The notes: generated by a model not told the origin, from the letters alone. 64,000 bases of DNA from Synchiropus splendidus (GCF_027744825.2 NC_071348.1:15285563-15349562), one strand, 5' to 3'. Shown: positions 44,621 to 57,600, numbered from the stretch's first letter. Translations and numbers: made by a program.

Positions 44621-45913
44621 AAGCAACAATGCATAATATTGAGACAGAAATAAATTATTTTATTTTCCTGAGATGACAGGTTTCAGTATGAACAGTCAAA
44701 AATCCTGGAGTCAGACTCTCCAGCTCTCTGCTAAACGCTCCCCTTGACTATGTGACCTTCTGTGGGTGAGCCGCCCGGATTCGTGTTCTGAGAGTGGGGT
44801 CACAGCCCCAACTCCACCCCCACATGACACTTTACGAAAGAACAATCTCGGCAGCGAGTCAAGTTCCTTTGTTTACATCATGGCATAAGAATGGAATGAC
44901 AGAGAATATCCCGGACAAGAGTCAATATAGGAGGTGCATTTATAGCCTGGCAAGAACTGAGAGTTACCAAAAGTCTTTTCTTCTGATTCTGAAGTGGCAA
45001 TGTTTCTACTCGACTTCTAAGTCAATTTTGTGTTCACTGCTGTCTCTGTTGTGTTACCAAATAATTTTTAAGGGAAACAAATGTGTGTGCGTAGTACATA
45101 TGACTGCAGCGAAATAGTTAAACTGCGGTGCTAAAACGTGCTAGATTTACTTTGTGTATGGCGGAAATAGTTTTTCAATGAAGCAAAAATGACTTGTTGA
45201 TGTTCTAACACAATTATGCAGGTCTGCTGTTTGTCGTATTGCACTGTCGAAGCGTACAGTGAACATATAGCTGGCCGAACCAATTACCCACTATGCTATC
45301 TATCACTATGCATCAGTCAATATAAACAATGTTTGTACCTATCTTTGAGTTGTATGCTATTCTTTGTGTTTATCGCTGGTCTTCGGCGTGTTATCAAATG
45401 TGGGAAACATATTTTTCAGATGCTAACAAATGCCAGACACCAGAGTTAGAAACAAATCTTCTTCAATAAGTTCCAGTACAATTGCCAGGGATGATAACTT
45501 GACCAGCGCGATAATGAGCATTGTGGCTAATTGGTTTGGCCACCTATATGTTCACTGTATGCTTCGACAGTGCAATATGACAAACAGCAAACATTCATAA
45601 TTGTGTTGGCATGAACAAGTAATTTTTGCTGGGAATAAATTCATTGAAAAACTATGTTTGCCATACACGAAGTATATCTAGCACCCGTTTTAGCACAGCA
45701 GTTCATCTGTTTCCCTTCAGACACATATACTCCACTACAAACAACAAGCATACCACGCCCCCGGGCGGCTGGAAAGTTATGCGGTCCAAGGGAGTGTTTA
45801 ACAGAGAGCTGGAGAGTCTGACTCCAGTATTTTTGACTGTTGAAACTGAAATCTGTCATCTCAGGAAATATGAAAATAATGTATTTATGTTACAATATTA
45901 CGCATTGTTGCTT
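44621..45913. mobile_element. Long inverted-repeat (fold-back) element, about 1.3 kb
   Basis: Starts AAGCAACAATGCATAATATT and ends with the complement (GCATTGTTGCTT at 45902-45913). The arms stay complementary for hundreds of bases: ACAGTCAAAAATCCTGGAGT (left) pairs with the complement near 45820, GGTGCTAAAACG with 45690, AGTTTTTCAATGAA with 45645, and the segment at 45221-45272 with 45544-45590. The left arm holds about 300 extra bases. The only frames in it are short. No clear target duplication, so the superfamily is unknown. Confidence 0.65.
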
Positions 45914-47031
45914 AAATGAACGGTGGCACATCTCAATGAGATGTTGAGTAATTTCAGCTCAGATCAGGAAATCCATTTCACAATTTATACCATTCAGCAG
46001 CACCAGACCCTGAAACTTTAAAACTATGTCCATGTATGGAATTACTTCACTCAAGCAGTATGCCAGATATATGTGAGTCAACTGGAAGAACCCAATGTAC
46101 ATGTAAAATAAGTCCTGTTGAAAAGCGCAGCTATCTGTTACGTCACAGAAGGAAAAGAGGGAAGAGCGGGTGACCCTGTGTATATGCTGCGCGGATCAAC
46201 ATCAAGTTGGAAGTTCAGTCATGCTTTTTTGCTGTTTTCCTGTATGTCAAAAAATGCCATTGGGAAATAAAAAATCTTTATTGATGCTACATCAAGTGGA
46301 TTGATTTTTGTTGATCAGATAAAGCCACCTCTTTTATATGATTTACCTTTAAATATATATTGTATATTTGCCTCAAATGTAATAAATATTGACTTTCCAT
46401 TTTACATTCACAGTTCAAAGCTCCGAATTGTATTTGATCACGTCTTCCTGAAGAAGTTGTGTTCATGTCACATCAGAAAAAAAGGCTGAGCCATGTCTGC
46501 AATTCGTCTTACCCAGATCTTGTGAAGAAATTAGATGTAGACTGAGCTTTTACCATTCCAGTCGCTGACATGAAGACTGTGAGAATATGGTCCTTCATTT
46601 GGAATTATGTGGATATAAGATGGTATTTCTGTGTTGTGTGCATGTTGATTTTGTGTTAATATGCATGAATGATGGAAATGAAAGTCAGAGCATGTGTGAG
46701 ATCATAAGTACACTTTGGCTCATTAAAAAAACATATTTTTATTACAAAAATCACAGTCACTGTTGGAAAGCTTTTATAACTTCAGGACAATTAGAAAAGT
46801 CTGAAGGTTTTGCTTTGAATACTTGAACTTTGGCCACTTGATGATCCAGCTGCTGTGGTTGGTCCCTAGTTTCATAGAATAAAACATTGTTTAGGTTGAA
46901 CTTCTCCCTGAACTTCCAGTCGACCTCCCATGACAGTTTCAATCACAAAGCAGTCCAGATTTTGAGCTATATGAAGCGTTGATGTCCATTTGTTCAATTT
47001 TGCGGCTCAAGTATGCGATCTGAACGAGCAA
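45914..47031. other. tnfaip8l2 downstream flank, no gene seen
   Basis: AT-rich sequence with short open frames only. A 61-codon minus frame at 46757-46942 has no start context, splice support or family match. Confidence 0.4.
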
Positions 47032-47726
47032 TCATATCGTCCCATCTTCCAGAAGCTTGTTGAGTCCACTGCAAATCCTGGTCAAGTTTGGTCTCAGGGG
47101 TCCAGAAGGCTCATACAGTCTGCTCAGGAGCTCAGGGTCGGAGTAATGATTAAATACATGATTGATCCGACCATGAGACTTAGGTTTCAGGTGAGCCTGG
47201 ACTAACTTGAGCAGAAGATCCCGGCAACACGACAGAAGTTCAGACATCACACTCTGATCAAAGGTGAAGTCCACCTGGTGAAAGAAACTCTGCAATTAGA
47301 TTCTTGACCATTTGTTTGAGTGCACATGTATCTGGTGATGGTTTCGTTTTGTGTGCGTGCTAATGCTCAGGTGTGTGCATGACAGAAATGTGGTACATGC
47401 GCTCTCACCTCATAGAAGCTAATGGCAGTCATGGCACCCTGATGCAGCTTCTTCTTGAAGTCCTGGGCCACACATAGCTCGTCTCTGTTAAAGCAATTGT
47501 TCCGGAACAGAACGCCGATCTTTACTGCAATCTTAACCAGGTCTTTGATCACCTTCTGAGCCTCAGCCTTGTTCTGGCAATGCTCCCTGGACACCCGATA
47601 GAGCTCATCGAGGATCTCGCTGGTAGTGTCGTCGATGAACATCTGAACTGAGCTTTTGCTGGCCATGGAGCTAAGGATCTTTTTCTGGGCCTTCATGGCC
47701 AAGTCCTTGGAGCTGAAGCCTTCCAT
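47032..47726 (-). CDS. tnfaip8l2: TNFAIP8-like protein 2 (TIPE2)
   Basis: Cytosolic phosphoinositide-binding protein of the TIPE family that restrains innate and T-cell signalling. Two coding exons: 47726-47409 and 47274-47032, giving 186 residues (human 184). The start MEGFSSKDLAMKAQKK matches the TIPE2 N-terminus. FIDDTTSEILDELYRVSRE, AQKVIKDLVKIAVK, LHQGAMTAISFYE, VDFTFDQSVM, LKPKSHGRINHVFNHYSDP and ICSGLNKLL follow the whole TIPE helical domain. A 134-bp GTGAGA..CAG intron in phase 0 interrupts the coding region between FYE and VDF. An upstream in-frame Met at 47762 is not conserved. Human TNFAIP8L2 is also beside SCNM1. Confidence 0.93.
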
Positions 47727-47959
47727 GCTGATATGATCTAGAAGCAGAAGCATAATAACCACTTCATGAAAAGCTCAGAAAAGTTCCAGACATACATGCA
47801 CACACAGCAAGTGTTGGCAGGTGAGAAAGGGGGTGAGGCTACATACCGGAGACATGTTTTAACCTGCTATCTGCCTCAACTGACCTCAGATATTCCATGG
47901 TTTGTTGCAGACACTAACTCTGGTCAGTGGTTAATTGAGTATTTGTAACAGAATCAGTT

Positions 47960-49080
47960 GCATACACTCACCACTCTTCAGAGAGCAGTTGTACTGTTGA
48001 TCTGGATCTCCACCCACAGATCCAGTTGATCTTGGGCGGGCCTGAACAACAGACATCGTATACTCTGGTGACTTTTATAATCTTCATCACAGCAAAGAGG
48101 AAGTTGTTGCAAGTGTGTAGTTCTACCAGCCACACTCGGAGTGATGTCACTTCCTCTGTTTTAAAAACTGATCTCTCTTCGTCAGAAGTCTGAGAGCTGA
48201 CAAGTTCAACCGACAGAATTTGAGAATGGATTGCAAACAAGAATCTATCCAGAGATTCAGATGGTTCCTTAAGAGGAAACTGTTTAGCTCTGGTGGTGTG
48301 AGAACTCTACAGCAGATGCCACAACGTCAACAGGCTCCAATTCTCTAAAAATATTCCTCTGAGTTCTTACCTGGTCCCCGGGGTTTGCACTTGTCACTGC
48401 CGCAACCTCAGTGCGACTGATCCATGTTGAGCAGCTTCCTTGTCTGACACAGTAAAGATAAAGTTGAGCTGGACTTCCTCAAAGTTGAGCAGCAAAAGCA
48501 CACCCTCCACTCTCACATGTGAGTGCTGACGTTGTGCTTCTGCCTGTTCCGACACGAGAACACACCAGAAAGAATCCGGCCAGTGAAAGAGGAGTGGCCT
48601 GATACTACTGTTGTTCACCTGCTAGAATGTTGCTGTAGTCAGCTTGGAAAAAAAGAAACACTGACTGACTGATCACATTCCACCATCAAGACAAGCAGCA
48701 CACAGAGGACTCACGATCCCCACCAGGGAGGTATCAACATGTTCTGTCTTCCAACATGTTCTGTGTTTTTAGCTAAGTGCGGTTGAACGTTTGAGCCTCT
48801 CAGCTGGCAGTTTCAAGTGTAGCACAAGCTCTCGGAATCATAAAGCTTGTTGCTTATGGCCTGAATCAAAAAACAGAGTTAGTATGGCTGCAGCCAGGAA
48901 GCAGCGCTTAAGTGGTTTCCTGAACACTTCCCCTTTATCACATAATGACATCTGACTTTGACATGTGGCCATCGTAACATCGACCAGCAGATGGCAGCAT
49001 TCTCGCTTCAACTCTAAAATTAGTTTACTATTGGTTCTGGTCACACAACTCACACTGTCGCCTACAACCAATTGAGAAGA
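47960..49080. other. tnfaip8l2 upstream region
   Basis: Short open frames on the minus strand (47968-48240, 48394-48618) have no recognisable domain; they may include 5' untranslated exons or chance frames. I see no gene I can support. Confidence 0.35.
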
Positions 49081-49083
49081 GAT

Positions 49084-49737
49084 GATTTGCTTGTGCGACC
49101 TCCAACTCTCACTTGATCGGTATGCATCTGAGTGTGAAGCAGCTGGGATGAGGATCAGCACCTCTAAATGCGAGGCCATGGTTCTCAACTGGAAAAGGAG
49201 AGTGGAGTGCTCTCTCTGGGTACGGAATGAGTCCATGCCTCAAGTCGAGAAGTTTAAGTATCTTGGGGTCTTTCTCTCGAGTGGGTGGTAAGGGAGTTGG
49301 AGAGAGAGATCTGAGCCAACAGGCAAAGCTCTCTATTTACAGTTCAATCTCCATCACGACCCTCACCTATGGTCATGAGCTGGGGGTCATGACCGAAAGA
49401 ATGAGATCCCGGATACAAGCGGCTGAATCGAGTTTTCTCCGACAGGTGGTGGGCGACTCGGAATCTTCTGCTTGTATGCATTGAGAGGAGTCAGGGATGC
49501 CCCCTGGATGCCTCCCATTGGAGGTGTTTCAGGCACTGCCAGCTGGGAGGAGACTGAGGGGTCGACCCAGGACGAGGTGGAGGGATTATAACTCTACACT
49601 GGCGTGGGAGCGTCTTGGGATCCCCCAGTTGGAGCTGGTGGATGTTGCCTGGGAGAAGGGAGTTTGGTGTGACCTTCTGAAGCTGCTGCCCCCGCGAACC
49701 GGCAACAGATAAGCGGATGAGGATGGATAGGTGGATA
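49084..49737 (+). mobile_element. Truncated non-LTR retrotransposon, 3' end of the polymerase ORF
   Basis: Three successive frames encode the C-terminal part of a common teleost LINE. The first is RYASECEAAGMRISTSKCEA with FKYLGVFLSS. The second is LSQQAKLSIYSSISITTLTYGHEL with RSRIQAAESSFLRQV. The third is MPPGCLPLEVFQALP with RGRPRTRWRDY, LAWERLGIP and LLKLLPPR. At least one frameshift near 49290 and a deletion near 49485 break the frame. It ends with the usual GGATGAGGATGGATAGGTGG tail. The clade (RTE- or L2-like) was not settled. Confidence 0.8.
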
Positions 49738-49739
49738 AT

Positions 49740-50000
49740 GATGTTTTCAAAGGAACTTTATTCTGAAAGTACTTGATAGAATCCCATGAAACTTCATATT
49801 GGCTTCATTGCGGCCAAACTAAAAGTTCTGCCCAGGAAACGCATAATAATACAATACAAATTATAATTCATATGGTCCTTTTCAAAGGACCTTTATTCTG
49901 AAAGTATGCGATAGAACCCCTTGAAACTACCTGTGTGTCTTCATCAGGTTCTCTACTGCAAATCCATATTGGTTTCATTGCAGTTGAACTAAAGTTGAAC
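49740..50000. repeat. Direct duplication of a roughly 95-base unit
   Basis: Unit 1 near 49744-49835 and unit 2 near 49876-49985 share CTTTATTCTGAAAGTA, GATAGAA.CCC.TGAAACT and CATATTGG.TTCATTGC. Unit 2 carries an extra insert. No coding capacity. Confidence 0.5.
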
Positions 50001-50339
50001 TAGTGCGACTGTTGCTGTCGCCCAGTTGTGTCGACTTGTTTAGCCGGAATCGTATGAAGCTCAAAAACCCATAGCGTCACGGACATGCTGGTCGCCGCGG
50101 CTAGCCGTCAATTGCTGCCGTTGTTTACGTGCTTTCCGGCTTCCCCATCATGAGACCCACAAATTGTCCATTTTGAAATTAGAACTGGCACTTCAATAGG
50201 AAGAATCTTGTCCGGATGTAGTTCAGATCTTTATCTACTTTTATCAAGTCATGTATGCCTAAACGCAGTGTCTTCCTAGTTTACATGGTGAATGTACTGC
50301 TGTGTATGTATGGCGACTTAATTTAATTCAGATGAAACG

Positions 50340-51008
50340 TCCTGGAAAAGTGGAAGAGTCTGTTTGCATGAGGGGAGGAAGGTGACTGAGGTGGTCAGCG
50401 GCATCTAGTTCTTCGCCATCCTCTCTCTTCTGGAGTCCTTACAACAGATGAATCATGAGGTAGGTTTGTACTATTGTTATTTTGTTGGTGATATGGATGC
50501 AAGCTACATATTAAAAAGCATATAGTTTTCTGTCTGGCTTCAGAGGAAGTACAATACTGTAATCACGCTGTGTTTTCATTGATGAGAGGAGGATGGAACC
50601 ACTCATGATGATGATGATGATGATGTGGAGGAGGATGGACCTTCCTCTGCCTCACCTGGTGCTGCTGCATCTCCTCCACCTGCCACTGGCCCTTCCTCAT
50701 CCACTGCTGGTCCCGAAGTATGAAGAAATAGCATTTTCTAGTATTATTCTATTTCTTATTAAATGTTTTGTACGCCTTCATTTGAGCACTATCATAGTCA
50801 GATACCTTTAGCTTATAGCTTTAGGTGAACATTATGGCTGTCCTTTACAGATATTAGTACTACTACTAATCACAATGGGATCATTATGTACAGGACACCA
50901 AAGGAAGAGACCAACAGAGGGAGACATCCTAGGTCCCTGCAGAAATGCAACATTGTCGACACAAATAAAAGAATCAGAAAACATATTCTGAGCCCCAAAA
51001 TTAAAAGG
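50340..51008 (+). CDS. Possible multi-exon gene fragment, unknown product
   Basis: Weak gene-like pieces on the plus strand. A frame from about 50590 reads EEDGTTH, seven Asp residues, VEEDGPSSASPGAA and a Ser/Pro-rich run, an acidic low-complexity segment. After an AG at about 50892 a frame RTPKEETNRGRHPRS continues with KCNIVDTNKRIRKHILSPKI to a GT at 51009. The style recalls transposon-derived Myb/SANT proteins, but no DNA-binding motif was identified. It could be a decayed element rather than a gene. Confidence 0.22.
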
Positions 51009-51129
51009 TACTAGTTATTCTGTCAAGCAAAACAATAGCTGACTGAAATTTGGATCATTTGGAGCCTTCATTTACTTTCTTTGTAGCCACAGTCTCCTTA
51101 AAGGAACCGGATGCCGCCCCACTTCCTCC

Positions 51130-51932
51130 TCATCTCTTGACCCTCATCCCTTCAGGGAAGATCCAACAAAACACTGCACATAGTTCACGTCTGATTATGA
51201 TACTGGGTGTATCTAATGAGTATGAATGAAATAGGAAAAGTTTTTTGATATATAAAGTGATATACATATCAAAAGCATTATTCAAAATGTCAAGAAATTG
51301 GGTTGAATACAGCTTCATGTTATTGCAGAGATGAATTATAATATGCAAATCTGTTAGAATAGGTGGGTGGCTCTTGAAGGAGGAGTTGTGCTGCACTGAT
51401 AACTGTTTTTTCCACAAAGGAGAAGCCTCATCTGTGACAAAAATGTGGTTGATGGCTGTGGTCAGCACCTGGAAGTGAACAGTCTCACCAACACAGATGC
51501 AGTCGGTGATGCATGAGTCTCCTATTACAGAATATCTGCAAAATATAAAACATAGGATATGTAAATATATATATGTAGACGATAATTTAACAAAGTATAT
51601 ATCAACAATACAACAGTGCATCTACCTCACAGGATAAATAGTTTGATCACAAAGCATTTAACTGTTTTAACTATTTTATTTTTTTACCAATGGCGCTCAC
51701 TGACAAGCCTAAAAAAATAGAACTATTATTGTAGATACACTTATTTTCATGTCCACATTATTGACAATGACAGATTATTAAGCATTGATGGTGGTTCAGA
51801 CAGACTTGTACATGATTCAGTGTCTATATATTCACACATTGAATTGCTTACCAAAGACAGGCGTTGGCCAATGAACAGTTTGCAGGTAGTTGGTGCCAAC
51901 AGGTCGTCCAACTAGTGGCGGTTCCACCTGAA
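51130..51932 (-). CDS. Unidentified split reading frame
   Basis: Two minus-strand segments, 51932-51852 and 51521-51130, join in phase through GTAAGC and TAATAG splice signals. The first reads VQVEPPLVGRPVGTNYLQT and then VHWPTPVF. The second reads GDSCITDCICVGETVHFQVL, then TTAINHIFVTDEASPLWKK. Amino acid use is protein-like until about 51360 and then becomes simple, so the true end is uncertain. No known domain is recognised. It could be a gene fragment, a pseudogene or a transposon relic. Confidence 0.3.
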
Positions 51933-52014
51933 CTACCGCTCAAAGTGGCCTCATTCAGGCGATGCTCCTGGAGGAGGTGGTTAAATTCACCAGTGTGAGC
52001 ACTTGTCTGTAACT

Positions 52015-54660
52015 GAAATAAAACACAAAAATATATATAATTACATTACAAGAAAGCGGTGTTGTCCTCATCAAATTGCATTCCTAAAAAGCAATTATTC
52101 TCTGTTGTACACATTTATTAAGGCAGCTGTGATGGGATCGACTTGTTCTGTATTACCATGAGTGGTGGTTTTAGTACAGGTAACCAGCAACAATGAAAAA
52201 TGTCACAGTTTCCATTAACTATGACTTAGTGGAAACAGAGGCTTGCCCATTGTGCTTTGTGACTGCACACTTGCAGGAAAGCCAACTGAAGCGTTTCACT
52301 GAGCCACCTTTCTGAAACAGACCCTAGTATTGCGAGTTGGATTTGTTCCTGTCAATCTGTTGAAATCAGCATGCACTTCAGTATCTGTCTCCGATGGTTG
52401 TGGTGACACTTAATGAAAAACAACGCAGTGTTGTGATTAACCGTAATGTCTAAATCTTTTCTAATGTGCCCAAAGACACTTTTCCCACTGTGGGACATCC
52501 GACATAATCTAATCTAAAACCATTGACCGCAGTTACAGGACAGAAAGGAAGAATAGAATAAAAAATAAAATAAAAAAAGATAAAAATAGAATAAAAAGAT
52601 GAACATTAGTTATTTAGTTATTTAAGAAATACACAACAAAAAAAAATCACATTGACGAAGCCACTTGGGATGTAAATGAAGAGTTGGTGCTCTGGATAAA
52701 CTGTTTGGATAAAAGCAAGTGTTTACCAAGTTGCCTGTGAAGTTCACTGAAACACGCATATCGTAATTCACTTTTTCATTCACATTTTTGGAATGAATGA
52801 GGGAATGTTTATCACAATCACTCTCATACATTGCAAACATGTTACATTGCAAGTTTTATTTCAATTATAGCCAAGTATTTTTAATTTCAATCTAAGTCAT
52901 TTATCACATGGCTTGTCAACATTTCTTACATGATACAGAGATTGAAAAGAAGCAGAGTGAAGAACAGTTCTAATAATTTCTTGCCCTTATTACCACTTTT
53001 TCACTGTAGGCTTGTGGTGCCACATCTGTGTCATGCTGAACGAGTTTTGAATTAACACAAAACACACTCATTTGTGTAAAAAAAAACTGCAATATATACT
53101 CTCACCTGTAATGCTTTGTTGTCATGGCTACAACTCACTTGTGAACCAAATGTTGCTACTGTCACAGACACTCGTTGCAGTCTCTATTTCTGCTGTTGTT
53201 GACCTGTCAGACTTGTGTGATGGCAAAGAGCCTGTCAGTCACAGCTGCAGAGAGGAAACTGCTTCAGTTGCTGAGAAGTTGGAGTCTCAGTAGCAGCCTG
53301 CACAAGATCACTAGCAGGTAACTAGCATCTCCACGGTCATCACAGAATTCATCACTTGAACTTTCGCTGATCAATTAGAAAAAAAAACTGTCACACATAA
53401 ATTCTAACCAGTGATTTTGTTTCCTGTCTGTATTCCATGTGTTCGACCAAGATATTCTGAGGTAAGTTCCATGTTTGTGCTGTTTCCAGTTTATTATTCA
53501 GGCTGTTGTCTGAGGAAATGTGTTGCATGTGTTTTTTGCAGAATTGCAGTTAAATTTATTTTTTAATTTATAATTATCATTAGTATTTTGTCCAAAAGGT
53601 CATATAATCCCCATTTGTTTATATGCATGTGGAGAGTAAGCAATATTGTAATTGTACTTAAGTTTGTTTTCATTGTCTGTAATTTAATAATTGAATGATT
53701 TGAGGACTTAACATTCACTACACTAAGTCGACTGGCAATGATCTGTGCTTTTATTCTGCAACATAGCTTCACAGGGTTGTGAATAAAATTCAACAACACC
53801 TGTGGATTATTGAAGAGCACCATGTTGCAGAGACAGCACAGTGTGGTCGATCATGTCACTTCTAGTGCATTTCATTACTCACCCCACAATTACATTGTTA
53901 TATTTTGAAACAAACTCACACACTTCCTCCACACAGGAAGGCAGCTGTCCCACACACAACCATGTCAGAAACAAACAAAAAAAAAATCAGTTCTCCCAAT
54001 TCTTTCCATTTTTGTGTTTGCTCTTTGTTGTTTATGATCACAAAACTGATGAAGTGATGACAGTTTTACCTTTGTACATTTGTAATATTGTGATTTTAAC
54101 AACCCTCCCATTTAATTTGTATTTTTATATTGGCTTTAATTGAGTAGGTTTGTAGCATTCTCGCATAGCTGACCAGCTGTTGTACCGTCTGATATGTCAG
54201 ACTGGGTGGAAAAACATTTTTTTATTCTGATAATTAAAAGTCTAAATGAAGAACATGATGTTTCAAGTGATTTTATCTTTTTCCCCTTGTCTTAAGGAAC
54301 TGAGTTATTTGTGTTCTGTTGTCAGAATTCAGACTACTGTGGAACACCGGTAAGCACAAAATCGTTCTTGATCTCAAACATAATATTGAAATCTATTGAA
54401 ACATTCTACACAGTTGAAAGAGCTTTTGTGGTATTGCATTTTCATCTGCATAAAAATACGCAAATGTACATTTCCATATTCTGTAGTCTAAGATGTTATT
54501 TGAAGACAATTCATTTATTATATCATTATTATATAGTCAACTTTTACTAAGGTCTCATTTCCCAGGATATATTTTTGTTGGTTCATTTGCGACTTTAGAG
54601 TGCTACAGAATTTTATATATGTAAGGTAAAAGAGATGAGCTAAGGTCAATGCTCTTTGGT
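52015..54660. other. Upstream region of the guanylate cyclase gene
   Basis: No coding exon is supported; mostly AT-rich sequence with short chance frames. The first coding exon of the cyclase begins after an acceptor (TTTTCAG) ending at 54666, so 5' untranslated exons and the promoter must lie somewhere in this stretch. Confidence 0.45.
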
Positions 54661-54687
54661 TTTCAGAAGGTTCCGCAGCTATTAAAG

Positions 54688-57600
54688 ATGTACGGACTGT
54701 ATCTCGAAGCGGTGAATGACTACATCAACGAGTCATATGGGGAAGATGTTTGGCGGCTGATAGAGAACAGAGCTGAGATTCCTCACCTGAAGTTTGTACG
54801 ACATCAGATGTACAAGTATGTGTTTCTCTTTTTATTTGAAATCGAGTTTGACATCTTGATTCATAAAATATTCATCCAACTATTGAACAATTCACACAGT
54901 CACACACACGGTTACCTCAATATTCAATAGACTTTCGGTAATACATTAAAAACGTATACATTTTGCCTGCAATACTCTTGACTTTCTTGAAAGACTTCTC
55001 TCTCTTCAATTTGATGGAAACTATGACTAAAATCCTTTTCATTCAGTGATAACCTCATCTTGCGTCTGGCCAAGGCAGCCGGGGAAGTTCTGGGGAAAAC
55101 GCATGACGAGCTAATGTATGCCTTTGGGGTCTACATGGTAAAGAGGATTGGGAACTACGGCTATGAGAGGATCCTGAAGGTACTCCGTCTTGTGCTCTAC
55201 ATTGTCTACACACATAGTAGAAAACTTGCTTTGAAGGTCACTTTATATAGTCAAAAGCAATGATCCAGAAATACAAAGAATATATATTCATCTCTGATAA
55301 CTTACTGATCCTCACGATCCACATTCAGCGTTCAACGTGATCGCATGCCCAGTACAAACACCACTTACACCAGTAGATATTTCTGATGTTTGTGTTTTGC
55401 ACAGGCCTGTTGAGTTCAGATTATGTCAGAGAAGCATTCAGAAGAGTACATTTTATTAAGCTTTTATTAAGATCAAGCTGCCTGTTGTCTAGTTGGTGTG
55501 GACATTAATTCGGGCCCAGTGGAGGAGAACTGTGTGTATGCGTATGTGGCTCGACAGAAAAACTAAAAAATATTAAAATCTTTGAATAAATGCATAGGTC
55601 ACTTGATAGGATTCATTATTTTTTTTAATTATTATTCTATATTGTGGTCTTCCAGACATAATGAATGAATGAATGAACGCAGATATAAAATAGTAAATAA
55701 TTGACAAAAATGAATGAATGAAATGCAATGTAAACACATATGAATCAATGAAAAAATACCTTTCCATATTTATGAATACATTTACATATGTATTTTACAT
55801 TTAATTTATATTTTAATTACTGCAATTCAACATGTATTCATTGATTTTATAAAAAGTATTTCTGGATTTCGACTTTTATTAATTTCCACATCTCTGTCTC
55901 TATTTCGTTGGAGGAAACGTAAACATGTGAATGAAATGAGCAGCGCTGACTCCACTAAGAAGCAGAATTGGTTAACCCGACAGAAACAACCCAGCTCACC
56001 TTGAGACGTAGTTGGTTGGAGCAAGTTCTGGGTCTGACCGTTTTCAGTTACTATTTGAAACCGGGTCCCAAAGTGAATTCATTTGAAAACGGCAGCTCCA
56101 TGTCTCCGTGTGGAGAGCGCATCGATAACGTCGCAACCACTGTTCAGGTTAATTTCAACACAAAATCTTCAGCTATTCCGTCATTGTAATAAATAGGAAA
56201 CAATCATTGTGACACAGATATGCTGTGAGCAGCTCCGCAGTCACAAACACTCTTTCATGCCTCTGAAGGCTTGTAGTTCAGTGTTGACTTTAAACAACGC
56301 TCAACCATTGGTTTGCATGCACTGTGGTGTCTTCTTATTGTTGCTCGAGCGTGACAGTGCTTCTACAGTCCTGGGATATGTACCACTGTATTGTTTCGAA
56401 TCCTTTACAGTGAACTGGGACAAGTGGCTTACCTTTTACAGAACACCTTTTTGAAACCGGCACAGTTAGGCAAACGTTGATTCATCCCCTGCAGTGCAGT
56501 CTTACACCTCTGTGCCTCAGGTTATATACTTTTGTCTACTGGACTGGAGGTGCTCCATGCCAAATAACTGGTTAGTAACCCACGAAGAATGGAGTGTGGA
56601 TGACTGTAGTTCATGATTGTAGTTTTAATTGTAATTTAATTGTGTTTCTCTTGTAACACAAGAAACTCCCAGTTGAGATTTTATTCGATCCACCCATGTG
56701 TCCCGTACTGCTGCTCCTGACTTCCATTCATTCCCCACTGAGCATTATTTGGTAGACTCTGGTAGAACCATCTACTGGGGGGCTGGGTATTTACAGGTGT
56801 CATACCTGATTGTGGAGGTCACAGAATACGGTGGCCTCTAGTGGACAAAATTATAGTAGTACTATAGTGTTACCTCGGTTTTCGAACGTCCTGGAATTCG
56901 CACAAATCGGAGTTCGAACAAAAATTTAGAGATTTTTTTGCTTCAGATTTCAAATGAAAATCCAGAACTCGAACACCCCCGAAAAAAGCCGGAAAAAAAC
57001 ATAACGTGCGCGGACCGATCAGCTGACCCACGACGCGCTTTGTTATTGTGTATAACGCAGTCTCTGTATGCAGACGTGTCCCGTTAGCTACATTTACTGA
57101 CTGTTTTTTCTTCATATTGAGGTGTAAAACCTTTCCTGTCTCTCGCTCTCCACACCTCCGAGGCTGGAGCACGCACTCCAGGGTTTGATGTCCTGTTGTC
57201 GGCTGGAGCTCAGACAGGGATGAGGCGAGTCTGGGACAGAGTGTTACTTGGTTTATGACTTTGTCACAGCCAAACTGCACAGAAGCGCACATTCAGAGCT
57301 GGACACGCACCAGGCACCTCTTCACTTCTGGAGAGACGTCACTCACTCAGCAACCCCTCCCACATGCAGCGGCCATTATCTCTGTTTCCATTAATTGTAA
57401 TGGGAAAAATTGACTCAGATTTCGAACAAATTGCTTCTCGAACAGCTGTCTGGAATGGATTGTGGTCGAGAACCGCTCAGAGAGTTTGTGTGTTTGCCCA
57501 GACGCATGAAAAATTTGAGGGAACATTGATTCCAGGTTTTAAAAAAAACAATAACCTAACAACATCATGAATTGAATTTGGTTCTGCATTTCATTTCTAC

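Noticed and set aside
44794..45117. 107-codon plus-strand frame
   Set aside because: Lies inside the fold-back element's left arm, absent from the right arm, with no family match; more likely chance or element sequence.
48394..48618. 74-codon minus frame upstream of tnfaip8l2
   Set aside because: No domain, no conserved start, no matching splice sites into the gene; could at best be untranslated.
53072..53293. 73-codon plus frame
   Set aside because: Low-complexity hydrophobic start, no splice partners found, not linked in phase to the cyclase gene.
56870..57292. 140-codon minus frame sharing peptide similarity with a frame near 19700
   Set aside because: Both are translations of two copies of the same non-coding MITE; stops and frame changes differ between copies.
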